Part shown: piece after piece, positions 54,253-64,000 of the stretch | Layout: every line of letters begins with the position of its first letter | Position numbering within the stretch: position 1 is the stretch's first letter | Origin: Notospermus geniculatus | Taxonomy: Eukaryota; Nemertea; Pilidiophora; Heteronemertea; Lineidae | Direction: 5' to 3' | DNA: 64,000 nt | Assembly: GCA_002633025.1 (NCBI GenBank) | Contig: NMRB01001856.1 | Span: forward strand, 1,893 to 65,892 | The notes under the pieces: model-generated | What the model saw: only the letters and a program-made list of their open reading frames with translations | Told to the model about the DNA's origin: nothing | Database searches by the model: none | Made by a program: the position numbers and the translations under genes

Positions 54253-54647
54253 NNNNNNNNNNNNNNNNNNNNNNNNNNNNNNNNNNNNNNNNNNNNNNNN
54301 NNNNNNNNNNNNNNNNNNNNNNNNNNNNNNNNNNNNNNNNNNNNNNNNNNNNNNNNNNNNNNNNNNNNNNNNNNNNNNNNNNNNNNNNNNNNNNNNNNNN
54401 NNNNNNNNNNNNNNNNNNNNNNNNNNNNNNNNNNNNNNNNNNNNNNNNNNNNNNNNNNNNNNNNNNNNNNNNNNNNNNNNNNNNNNNNNNNNNNNNNNNN
54501 NNNNNNNNNNNNNNNNNNNNNNNNNNNNNNNNNNNNNNNNNNNNNNNNNNNNNNNNNNNNNNNNNNNNNNNNNNNNNNNNNNNNNNNNNNNNNNNNNNNN
54601 NNNNNNNNNNNNNNNNNNNNNNNNNNNNNNNNNNNNNNNNNNNNNNN
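54253..54647. other. Assembly gap (395 N)
   Basis: Separates the two 1.68-kb copies together with 54648-55388, which holds a hairpin at 55217-55304 (CAATCTCGCTGCTGATTGGTC and complement) and otherwise nothing recognised. Confidence 1.
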
Positions 54648-55388
54648 CACAGGGACTTGAGGCATGCATTGCAGGGGTGGTGGGCGTGTTACAGAGGTCC
54701 AATAACACACCCCCGAGTAATGCCCCGGTATACTAACGTATACCTAGTAGAAAAATAACAAGGGATACAACTTCAAACAAGACCCCATTCGGACATTTTC
54801 ACTTCAACGATCTGCCGAGAAGCCAAATCTCAACCAAATTTCACAAACAAGGTACCGTTTTGAAGCTGAGAATGTATAGATTCAAAATAAACCAAAATCT
54901 ATCTCAAATCTTGATGTTGTACATTGATTTGGGCACTCGAAAGTGCCAAAACCCCCCGATTTTTCCCACTGCGAATGAATTCTGCCCAGGATATCAGGCC
55001 CCGACGATCCACAAAAGTGAAGAGATCTCCACAACCACACGGCCGATTGGGATGAAACGCATATCAATTTCAACAGAAGAAAGATTCAAAACTAACTTAC
55101 CACCACTTGAGGGAATTTAATCCTAATCCAACTGTGTTTTTGACAACTTTTCAACGAAAAGTCGACCAAAAGATCATGTCAACATCATCAGCTGGACGAC
55201 TCTGCGCACTCGCAAGCAATCTCGCTGCTGATTGGTCGAAAAATAACCGAAAATATAATTATAATTTTTTGAAATTATTTTTGACCAATCAGCAGCGAGA
55301 TCGTATTGAGTCCGGCGTGATCAGCCAGTTAATGATTTCTTGACCATTTTGGCCGACTTTTTCGTCAATCATTGTTACAACAGAAAGT

Positions 55389-57069
55389 GCTCATACCTCG
55401 CACCAATCTGTTACGCCGTGCTCACAGTATTGTGGGTAATCAAGATGGCGTCGGGTGAACTACTTTCTTGGCTGATCATGTGATCCGTCGATCCCTGTAG
55501 TTTCTGGGACCAAAATACCTATTAACCTCGCTTATTATGAGATTTATTACTTGCTATAAAATTATTCACCAAAAATCAGTAAATATTTTTGCATTAAACA
55601 ACCTAATGTTAAGCCAATAACTTGGATTTATTTTTCGACCAAGATTCCTACGCTGTGATGAGGTCGCGGACGTACACCTCGGCCAAATCTGGCCGATGTG
55701 ATGCGTTCCACGGCTGCACAGGTCTGTGCATAATCAGTCTCGCACAATCAGTCTCGCGCAGCGCAGCCTGTCTGGACACAATGGAGGCCAGTGCACACAC
55801 CAAGATAAGTGCCTCAATTGTACCATGCTGAGGTGTTGATTGTACCAACATGAACTGGTAGTCCACGCCTTTGTATTGTTTCTAGATAAAGAACAAAACG
55901 TCGAGGGAATCTTTGTCTGTGGTCAAACCGTCTGAGAGATTCTTCGACTTCTGATCACTTTGATGATCTTGCCGGAAATGTATTGTTGAGTTCGTCCGGT
56001 GTCCACCTCCACATGTTGTAGGCACTGCTCAAGCCAACCTATCTGTTTTCAGAACAATGATAAAGCCAATCTCATTCAAGTCAATAACTTAGACGAGAAT
56101 AATGGCAACTTAATGAAAATGCGGAATGACCCCCAAAACCGGAATGGCGGAGCCAATTTAAACATTCCACCGTATTATAAATAGCAACAGAACACGTGAT
56201 CGAACGAGTTTTGTCAACGACGGTTTCCCCTTCGGTTCTCCACCCCCTCTGCCATTACGCATGGTTATAGTCAACATTTATAACGCGACTCCAGGTTTGA
56301 CATGTATGGTGGAGAACGGAAAGGGTGGTCGTCGTTGACTACTTACACCGCGGCGGTAATTTTAGTAATGTGTCGTTATTCGTCAAATCTATGAATTAAG
56401 TCTTTTTTTAGATGTAATATACTTCCAAAAAGCTGAAAGCTTCATTGCCGATAATTTCACCGTTTTATACATTATGGTTTCGTTCCGGTTTTAGGGTCAT
56501 TCCGCATTTTCATTTCTGTTCCGTTCTGGCAAAAATATTAAGTATTCCGTTCCGAGGGTAATAAACCCGTTTTACATATCCATTTTGGGTATGCAAACAC
56601 ATGCTTCATGCGGCGCTGCGAGAACATACGCATTCTCGCTCATGTGACGTGCCGTGGCCAATCAGCGTCCTTGCAGAAATCGTCGTTTTAGTAAGACCCT
56701 CGCTCCCTGGGTCTGGCTTCCGTGCAGTTCCATGTAGTTAGTGGCTTCAGGGTTTTGGCGACCGAGGTTCTGATTTTAGAAAAAGAGAAGAAATACGCTC
56801 GATCACACACTAAACAGGTGTTTCTCTAGTCAGTGAAAGTAAAACCAAGGTCGGTCATGTTCGGGGTGGAGTCCAAACAGATGACCGCGTGACGAGTTGA
56901 CCGACTCTTTCTCGAAGAAGCTTTCCGCTGCTTGAGATGAATCGCCGATCGCTCGATGAGCTAAATAAACAAAGAGTAGCAGCTGTTGACACAGGCAATT
57001 TCTTGTAGATTTTTATCTTCGCTATTCTGTAACCATTCAATTCACATCTAAATTCGTGATGTGCAAGAT
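55389..57069. repeat. 1.68-kb duplicated segment, copy 2
   Basis: Homologue of 52574-54252. It continues to the right into CTGAGTTCTGTATGG, sequence that is lost in the gap for copy 1. Confidence 0.85.
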
Positions 57070-57145
57070 GCTGAGTTCTGTATGGTAGATTGCGCAATCG
57101 ACGTCATCTTCGGGGGTACTCGGCTACATTCGGACGGCCATCGTA

Positions 57146-57849
57146 GGTGTATTCGACTCGCTGTTCTTATGTGTTCTGGTGCAGAGAACGGCGTTCTGGA
57201 ACAGGCCCGGATTTAGAGGGGGGCACGTGCCCCCTATTTTGTGAGGGGCAATGATTTTTTACTGCACTTTCTGGAAGAATCGTCTAGTATTTTCTAGTAC
57301 TTCATGTCTGAGATGCTGGGAAATCGCATCTCAGAGCTTATTTTTCAAATTTTCGCGGGGGAGGCCCCCCGGATCCCCTTCGTGTGTGCGCCCCTGCGAT
57401 GCGCGCCAGCTGGGGGCTTCGCCCTCAGGGTTGCCCCCCCCCCCTATTTCGAAATCCTGGATCCGGCCCTATGGAATGAGTCGAACAACCGAGAACTCGT
57501 TCGGGAACGTGTTCTTGTTCCCGAATCTCACACAACCTCGGTCAGTGGTGCAGACGGGAACAGTCGAGAACAAAGATGGCGGAAATTTTATATAGATTTT
57601 TCGTCAGATTAGAGTGTAATTATTCGAGGTTTAAGATCAAGCAGAAATGACATGAATGTCATATCCTTTTTCTAAACTGAATAATTTTGAAGTACTCTTT
57701 AAAAAAATGGGCCTTTTAGGTTTGGAGTATTGACGCCGGAAGCCTGAGTGAAACCATAGTACAGCCACTTGTCCGTTCGAGACTCGAGAACACGTTCCTG
57801 TGTTCTCGGCCTGTTCGGGTGCAGTTGAGAACAGTGAGTCGAATACACC
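57146..57849. mobile_element. GGTGTATTCGACTCGCTGTTC-end MITE with nested insertion
   Basis: The left end and CTGTTCTGGAAC-type arms pair with GAACAGTGAGTCGAATACACC at the right; inner GAGAACACGTTCC words also pair. The flanks together (57105-57146 and 57861-57945) correspond to the continuous region 28490-28700, which shows the empty state. Confidence 0.7.
57202..57471. mobile_element. CAGG-end element with TGGAA target duplication (270 bp)
   Basis: Left CAGGCCCGGATTTAGAGGGG and right AATCCTGGATCCGGCCCTA are imperfect inverted repeats. TGGAA is duplicated (57197-57201, 57472-57476). The interior has the G/C-run, CCCCCCGGATCCCC character seen at 22804-23087. It is nested inside the element at 57146-57849. 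Confidence 0.8.
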
Positions 57850-58051
57850 CATAAAAATCGAAAGATAATTCAGTGATTCGCCGCAAGTGAGTGAATCGTC
57901 TTCCACACTTGATATAGTGCAGACCAATGCTGATACTTTTTCACGTGTCTATCGGTTCTTTGCACATTATATCGGTGGGATGATTTTATTTATTGTACAT
58001 TTGAAGTTATTAAGTGGATTTAGGCAAATTTTTACTGATGTCATCAAACCC

Positions 58052-58170
58052 GGAAGTAAACAAACGCACGTGGATTATAGGAAGTAGTTCCCGGAGCAAT
58101 ATGGCGCTGTCCGATATACATCAGAGTTACGATGCGCGTGCAAATCGTTCTCTGACGTTCAGATTGGTAG
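58052..58170 (+). CDS. Candidate promoter and first exon
   Basis: CCCGGAAGTAAAC (58050-58062) is an ETS-type site and GCACGTGG an E-box; 45 bp later CAATATGGCGCTG gives an ATG at 58101 in a housekeeping-style context. The frame reads MALSDIHQSYDARANRSLTF RL and could be spliced at CAGATTG|GTAGAT (GT at 58168-58169). Unspliced, it stops at 58194. The family is not recognised and no further exon was identified. Confidence 0.25.
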
Positions 58171-58762
58171 ATTGCGATCACAAACAACACGGTTAGCTCC
58201 TTCCAAGCTGGCCGCACGGTCCATCTTTCATTTCGGGACGAATGTCCACGTCGTTTGATTTGAGTCAGTTGAGGGACTTTGTTCGAAATTCCTTCAGCAT
58301 AAGCTCCTAAGGCCCACTTATTTTATTTGTTGCTTTACGGGTTTTTCCCTTGGAAACCCCTGACAGGAGGGCAGAAAATAAAAATAAAAATAGAAATAAA
58401 AATAATTGTAATTATTTGATTAGTTTTATTAGATTTGTCAAAACAGGTAACTGGCGGCTATGAAAATAATAGAAATGTACTTGGGGGCACTTAATGACAC
58501 TCAATGTAGCCTATGGGAACGGAAATGAATGTTACAACCGCTGTGGATTATCTTCGTCAGGCAAGGTTCGTCCAGCATGTCGGCGGTAAAATAATTACAT
58601 GTAAGCGTTTTTTCTTATTATTTTTTATTTTTATTGATCGGATAATCAGTTTGTGGGCGGCGGCAAAAAATAATGCCATTTTTCAATTATTCTTATTTTT
58701 TTCCAAAATCGGAACGAACAAGTGCGGCAAATCCGTAAACCAATGAATAAAATATTAAAGTT

Positions 58763-59189
58763 CATTCCACTTCCCAGTGGCGCGAGGTTTATCAACGATA
58801 GCTCCGCAACGGCTAGGTCAAACTTGACAAAACGTACGTCAATCGACTTGCCTTTCTTGCCGGTATCTTTCTGCTATCTTCATTTTTCGCGTAAGGCCGA
58901 CATAACGGATCCCTTTCTCAAAACCCATTTCATTTCGCCATGGTGTTCAATGCAGTTTATTCACGTGCGCGATGCATTGCGTGATTTCAAAATGGCCGCC
59001 ATTTCGGCCGTCAACACAAACTGTGATTTGTGAAGGAACTTTTTTCTGTCCCGTTTTGCGGGAATATGACAGTGATGATGGCTGTAGCGGCAAAAAAGAC
59101 AAATCGATTGATGTATGGTATGTCAAATTCGGCCCAGCCGTTGCGGAACTATCGTTGATAAACCTCGCGCCACTCGAAACTGGAATGGA
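58763..59189. mobile_element. 9207-type element, fourth copy
   Basis: TTCATTCCACTTCCCAGTGG at the left, CACTCGAAACTGGAATGG at the right. The second segment copy (60165-60172) lacks it. Confidence 0.8.
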
Positions 59190-59195
59190 GAGTAG

Positions 59196-59332
59196 TGTCG
59201 CCTAAATGCTGAAAAGAGAGCAGTTGTCGACCAGCCCACATTCACATCATCATGTTCGCTTCAGAATCGCCTTAAGGTTGATCTGGAGCCGATCAGGCAT
59301 TCCCTGGCGAGCATGGAACCATTCACAAAGTG
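59196..59332 (+). CDS. Exon-like frame with good donor (identical at 60172-60308)
   Basis: The frame CRLNAEKRAVVDQPTFTSSC, SLQNRLKVDLEPIRHSLASM, EPFTKW ends at AAGTG|GTAAGC (GT at 59333-59334). The peptide is plausible in composition and the two copies are identical through it. The upstream acceptor is weak (GAGTAG or AAATAAG), so the exon start is unknown. An overlapping frame from ATG 59206 is also open for 47 codons. I do not recognise the protein. Confidence 0.2.
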
Positions 59333-59746
59333 GTAAGCTTGAGTGAAGCCAGCCGGTTGGGATCGTTGACGCTGGCGATCGTCGCTCTATGACTAATCCA
59401 GCGTTACGAGGGTCCCTGTGTCTCTCTCCCCGAGGGGGGACAGCTCAGGGGGTACAATGGGTGTAACCTGTCGGGGTGGGACCGTGGAACTAATTGAACA
59501 AAAGCCACGAAATGATGGCCTACTCAAAGACAGCGAATCTGTCATAAACTGCTCGGTGTAATCTGCCTGATTCTAGCAGACATTGATTTAAAATTCACAC
59601 TCTGAGGCTGTTCGTCATCATGATTTGTCGTAATTAAATTCGACACCTGGTAATTAGCAGTGTTGTGAACCCAAACCGCAAAAGTAAGACAGTTGGTGTA
59701 ATAGAATCTCATTTCCCCCGATAGGCGATGTCCCCNACTTGTTTTC

Positions 59747-60712
59747 TTTGTTGCTTTACGGATTTTTTCCCTTGAAACCCCTGACAGGAGGGCAGAAAAT
59801 AAAAATAAAAATAATTGTAATTATTTGATTATTTTTATTAGATTTGTCAAAACATGTAACAGGCGGCTATAAAAATAATAGAAATGTACTTTGGGGCACT
59901 TAATGACACTCAATGTATGGGAACGGAAATGAATGTTACAACCGCTGTGGATTATTTTCGTCAGGCAAGGTTCATCCAGCATATCGACGGTAAAATAATT
60001 ACATGTAAGCGTTTTGTCTTATTATTGTTTATATTTATTGATTGGATAATCAGTTTGTGGGCGGCAAAAAAAACAATGCCACTATTTTTCAATTACATGT
60101 ATTTTTATTTTTATTTTCCAAAATCGGAAAGAACAAGTGCGGCGGGTCCGTAAACCAATGAACAAAATAAGTGTCGCCTAAATGCTGAAAAGAGAGCAGT
60201 TGTCGACCAGCCCACATTCACATCATCATGTTCGCTTCAGAATCGCCTTAAGGTTGATCTGGAGCCGATCAGGCATTCCCTGGCGAGCATGGAACCATTC
60301 ACAAAGTGGTAAGCTTGAGTGAAGCCAGCCGGTTGGGATCGTTGACGCTGGCGATCGTCGCTCTATGACTAATCCAGCGTTACGAGGGTCCCTGTGTCTC
60401 TCTCCCCAAGGGGGGACAGCTCAGGGGGTACAATGGGTGTAACCTGTCGGGGTGGGACCGTGGAACTAATTGAACAAAAGCCACGAAATGGTGGCCTACT
60501 CAAAGACAACGAATCTGTCATAAACTGCTCGGTGTAATCTGCCTGATTCTAGCAGACATTGATTTAAAATTCACACTCTGAGGCGGTTCGTCATCATGAT
60601 TTGTCGTAATTAAATTCGACACCTGGTAATTAGCAGTGTTGTGAACCCAAACCGCAAAAGTAAGACAGTTGGTGTAATAGAATCTCATTTCCCCCGATAG
60701 GCGATGTCCCCA
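59747..60712. repeat. Duplicated segment, copy 2
   Basis: The left 430 bp are about 90% and the right 540 bp about 99% identical to copy 1. This contrast fits two haplotypes with a variable repeat at the left. Confidence 0.75.
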
Positions 60713-60985
60713 AACAATACATTTACGGATTTAAAGCGGCACCATTGAATTGGACTCTAGAGAGACCAAGACCCTTAATCTTGTGACAAACAATGCAGGG
60801 GGGCATCAGAAAGACGGGACATTAGATTCTATCACACCTGGCTAATAGTACATGTATAGTTTGGATAACAAAATGGCCTATGTGCCTTTCCCTTATGGTG
60901 GCCCTTTTAGTGACCAGATTGAGTTGTGCAAATCGACCTGTGGATAGGAATTTGATACAGCAATCGGGTTCTCAACCAACTGGGG

Positions 60986-61480
60986 GTAATACAACCTCGT
61001 TCCCAGGGGTCGTTTGCTTTCTGACAACATGGCTGACGCTGACTAACCCCTGGAATCGGCTTTGATTTTAAGACCAGGGGCCTGTTTCATAAAGTGACTT
61101 CAAGCTAATGGTAGGCTACCATTTACTCAATGCATTTTCCATTTGGTTAAAGGTACCATTAGCTTAAAGTCACTTTATGAAACAGGCCCCAGGATCTTTG
61201 GTCTAAGTATAGGTGGCAGCACGAGTCAAAATAATTAATCTGAAATACTTACTCGTGCTTTTAAAAATTCCTTTACAAAAAATCATCAAACCTGCATAGA
61301 GGTGACCTTTTGATTTGATCCAAATATTTTGAAAATTAGTTTGGGTGTATTCTTGGGTATATTTGACGGTTTCCCGTCAACCAATCAAATGCGGTAAATC
61401 CAAAGCTGATTCCAGGGGTTGATGAAGCGTCCGCCATATTGTCAGAAAGCGAACGACCCCTGGGGACGAGGTTGGGGTAA
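60986..61480. mobile_element. MITE with CCTCGTTCCCAGGGGTCG ends and a nested MITE
   Basis: ACAACCTCGTTCCCAGGGGTCG, TTTGCTTTCTGACAA and AACCCCTGGAATC pair with the right arm (GATTCCAGGGGTT, TTGTCAGAAAGC, CGACCCCTGGGGACGAGG). Nested at 61074-61193 is a CCAGGGGCCTGTTTCATAAAG palindrome. Confidence 0.8.
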
Positions 61481-62005
61481 TATAGGTCCATCTCAGTCAC
61501 TGCACTGATCCTCTCATGATACAAAGGGACTCACAAATCAGGGCTTCACCACCCGAGGCTCGGACCACACCATCCTGTTTCTTAGAGGGCCTCAAATATG
61601 CAGAAAATTCAATCAGTACATCTCACAATGTCGCTAAAGCTGATTAATACCAGTCGCTAAATTAAATGTCTAAAAAATATCACGGCGTGTCCATTTCCTG
61701 TTGAGATCGAAAAAATCACCCAGCCACGAACAAACCTTTTTTCCGTATCGCCAAACTTTCTGCTTCGTCGCTTTCTGTGGTAAGTTTCGGGATGTATATT
61801 TCAGCGTCTTTAATGTGTCTGCCTCTGGTGCAATGCATGGAAAATACTCGCTTAAAAGGTTTGCCCAGTCCACCAATCTTTTTGTCACCTGAATGACTGA
61901 GTGGAAGACATGTTGTTCCTTTCTGGTAAGGTACATGTACGATATGCCACAAATAATCATCAATTATGATTTTGAAAATGTAATCACCCATTACTCTCGG
62001 CCCGC
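61481..62005. other. No recognisable gene or repeat
   Basis: Several frames are open for 60-110 codons on both strands but none shows a domain or splice signals. Confidence 0.4.
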
Positions 62006-62160
62006 TTAAGCCGGTGACAGACTGGCGCGTACGCGACGCGTCGTGCAGGCGTTCCGCCAATCAGGTTCTTCGGTAGTTGTTTCGTTCCGTGTTACCGCCT
62101 CCCTGATTGGTTGAACGCTTTCCCGACGCGTTGCTCACGCGCAAGTCTGTCACCGCCTTT
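62006..62160. repeat. TTAA-starting MITE (GCCGGTGACAGACTGGCGC), copy 1
   Basis: GCCGGTGACAGACTGGCGCG pairs with GCGCAAGTCTGTCACCGCC; the inner GTTCCGCCAATCAGG and CCTGATTGGTTGAACGC pair. An inverted second copy is 62623-62764. Confidence 0.85.
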
Positions 62161-62163
62161 ACG

Positions 62164-62290
62164 CTGAGTTTACATCGAGGCACAGGCGACACGCACACGC
62201 AGGCGAACAAAGGTTTCATGGGATGAATCCTTTGTGAAGCCATTGTTCGCCTGCGCGTTCGTGTCGCGTGTGCCTATAGATGTAAACTCA
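62164..62290. repeat. 127-bp MITE (TGAGTTTACATC)
   Basis: TGAGTTTACATCGAGGCACA and GTGTGCCTATAGATGTAAACTCA pair; the inner CAGGCGAACAAAGG pairs with its complement. Confidence 0.85.
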
Positions 62291-62462
62291 AGGCGCTTCT
62301 CCACTTGACAGTTTTTTCGCAGAAGTTGGCTCTCAATGGGCAACTCAACTGTGAGCAGTTGTTTGTGTTGGTCTCAGCGTAAGCCGACAGGACACAAACA
62401 ATGGTGAATTGCCCATTGTGAGCCAACTTCTGCGAAAAAAGTGTCAAGTGGAGCAGCGCCTT
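62291..62462. repeat. 172-bp MITE (AGGCGCTTCTCCACTTGAC)
   Basis: AGGCGCTTCTCCACTTGACA and GTGTCAAGTGGAGCAGCGCCT pair; TTCGCAGAAGTTGGCTCTCA and complement continue the arms. Related to the inner arms of 30834-31593. Confidence 0.85.
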
Positions 62463-62471
62463 CAGCCTAAA

Positions 62472-62618
62472 GCTGGTGATCCACTGTTGCGATTTTGGCT
62501 TGAGGCGGGGTTGCGTTCCCTTGCGATTACCTTATATGGCAATCGGAAGTCCTTATAAGGTAACCGCAAGGGAACGCAACCCCGTCTCAAGCCAAAATCG
62601 TAACAGTGGATCACCCGC
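62472..62618. repeat. Second copy of the 148-bp near-perfect hairpin
   Basis: Same sequence as 13456-13603 with about three changes. Followed by TTAA (62619-62622). Confidence 0.9.
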
Positions 62619-62622
62619 TTTA

Positions 62623-62768
62623 AGGCGGTGACAGACTGGCGCAACGCGTCGGGAAAGCATTCAACCAATCAGGGAGGCGGTAACACGGAACGAAACAACT
62701 ACCGAAGAACCTGATTGGCGGAACGCCTGCAGGACGCATGGCGTACGCGCCAGTCTGTCACCGGCTTA
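62623..62768. repeat. TTAA-bounded MITE (GGCGGTGACAGACTGGCGC), inverted copy 2
   Basis: Complement of 62010-62157, flanked by TTAA at 62619-62622 and 62765-62768. Confidence 0.9.
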
Positions 62769-63394
62769 AGTCACCAATCTCTGCTCAGATTCCTGTGTTC
62801 ATTTCAAACGCAGTAAACCACATTCCCTTTATTTTCTCTCACATCCAGTGAAAGTGTCTTCCCGACAATCGAACCCACAGTCACAAAGGAGACAAGCCCA
62901 TAGTTGTAGGCCTATACACTTCACCATTCTGATGGCGGGTTGAGACAAATCTGACATCAAAAACTGCGCTGTTTCCAAGATAGCCCCTACGACATACAAC
63001 TCTGAAGGGTCAAGCTCCTGCATGTCGTGTCATTCTGCACATAGTGTCCATCCCTGGCAACCAGCCCCTCCGTGACCAGTCATGTAGGTCACTCATCAAC
63101 GCTTCCTGAACAACAATGTAGCCATCAATCTGGTAATGAAACCATCGCGTGGGAATATGTCAAGCATATCCGCCATGGAGGCGAGAGACGCCATTTTGAA
63201 TGACATTAGGAAGTTAGTGATTAGAGGTGTTTAAATATACACCTGTTGTGGGCAGATATATTAAATATATTGATGGAGATGTGAATCGGGTGAAATCGAC
63301 GGGAAAATCTATCATCGTTGTCTAGGAAAGTTATAATTGGTGTTATTGGTGACTGAGAAAAGGAGATTTCTTGGCACTTCGCGGAGGCAGTCTT
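62769..63394. other. No recognisable gene or repeat
   Basis: Mixed-composition sequence. CGCCATGGAGGCGAGAGACGCCATTTTG (63171-63198) resembles housekeeping promoter words but no coding frame follows. Confidence 0.35.
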
Positions 63395-63775
63395 GACTCC
63401 CGGCCCCCTCACTCTTAATTTTAGGGTACACATATGCTTGTTCCTGAGTTTGAAAAGGACCCCCTTATGGAAGGAACCAAGGGAAATTTTCCACCCCTTT
63501 CTGCGAGATTTTTTCATCCAATTAGACCCCCTAATGGAAGGAACCATATTTTCACCCATTTTTCGGGAGGAACGAAATGAGACTAGGATATGATGCACTA
63601 CACGAGGTACTTGTTGAGGATAAGGTAAATGCCGGGGTAAATGATAAAGCGCGGCCTGACCAGAAAGACGCGTGTACAACGGGAGGGATAACTTGGGATT
63701 GAGAATAGGACTTTCATATACCCGTTTTTTATTATTTTTTCGGGAAGGGAACCTTTTGAGCCCCTTTTTAAGAAA
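63395..63775. repeat. Inverted copy of the 3836-type repeat element
   Basis: Complement of 14460-14745, with outer end GACTCCCGGCCCCCTCACTC preserved next to TTAATTTTAGGG. The remaining 63776-64000 shows only CCCAGGTT / GGGTATA words (63842-63895). Confidence 0.7.
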
Positions 63776-64000
63776 GCTAGTTGCCGCGAGTTGCTTCAAG
63801 ACGCAGTGTCGCCGAATCGGTTAATGTCGTGCTGGGTATAACAGAAATATACCCAGGTTCAATGTCGTCCCACAAAACTATACCCTGGGTATATAGGTCG
63901 ATCTACAAAAGTATACGCAGTACCGTAGTTTTGAGCCTAGGTACGAGTTAGGAACGGATCTCGCGCGATCAACAGGACCGTGCGCGATTGGTACTTCTGT

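Larger units (their letters stand above)
58326..59735. repeat. Duplicated segment, copy 1 (ends at single N)
   Basis: Corresponds to 59747-60712. It begins with TTTGTTGCTTTACGG, CCTGACAGGAGGGCAGAAAATAAAAATAAAAAT, which looks like a non-LTR retrotransposon 3' tail with an ATAAAA repeat. Copy 1 alone contains the 9207-type element (58763-59189). The last 540 bp (59196-59735) are about 99% identical to 60171-60712, and the N at 59736 sits between the copies. Confidence 0.75.

Noticed and set aside
58513-58746. Frame MGTEMNVTTAVDYLRQARFV with donor-like GTAAGC (also 59920)
   Set aside because: All four differences between the two copies change amino acids, a 4-bp indel lies just upstream, and the region is a LINE-tail-like repeat.

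Overview
This is animal (eukaryotic) genomic DNA. It is AT-leaning, has no operon structure, and has only short open frames. It contains GT/AG splice-type boundaries, a TATA/CCAAT/CRE promoter, a non-LTR retrotransposon tail, tRNA-derived repeats and very many palindromic DNA-transposon relics. The frequent ACATGTAC words, the heavy load of miniature inverted-repeat elements (MITEs) and the highly diverged duplicate copies fit a polymorphic marine invertebrate deuterostome such as a lancelet. That assignment is inference. The sequence is a draft: it has three long N runs (21814-22101, 39321-39650, 54253-54647) and single Ns at 912, 14175, 23712, 31707, 33003, 49378 and 59736. Several single Ns lie between duplicated flanks, which marks them as contig joins.

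Layout. 1-3400: a chain of palindromic elements, a LINE 3' end (601-912) and a tandem pair of exon-like fragments on the minus strand. 3409-3776: the best gene evidence here, a CRE + CCAAT + TATA promoter followed by a 71-codon signal-peptide exon ending at a good splice donor. 3707-13669 and 14176-21600: two copies of one segment, starting inside that exon. They differ mainly by whole transposon insertions, so each copy supplies the empty target site for elements in the other. 22100-24150: tRNA-derived relics, one split by a clean insertion with 5-bp target duplication. 24150-38500: MITE families in nested stacks, including a Harbinger derivative that still encodes the N-terminal part of a HARBI1-like transposase (35058-35366). 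38500-52340: more MITEs, several nested, plus a good terminal exon on the minus strand (48285-48480) and a TA-flanked element carrying exon-like sequence (47061-48000). 52570-57070: a 1.7-kb segment present twice around an N gap. 57100-61480: nested MITEs, a possible promoter/first exon (58052-58170) and a second N-joined duplication. 62006-62768: five palindromic elements packed end to end in 760 bp.

No complete protein-coding gene can be assembled from this window. The two strong exon candidates (3563-3776 plus; 48285-48480 minus) must belong to genes whose other exons lie elsewhere or were not recognised. The dominant biology is transposon proliferation: many unrelated palindromic families share TTAA target sites, and another group shares CAGG-type ends with 5-bp target duplications. 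I found no CRISPR array, no rRNA gene and no convincing functional tRNA gene.
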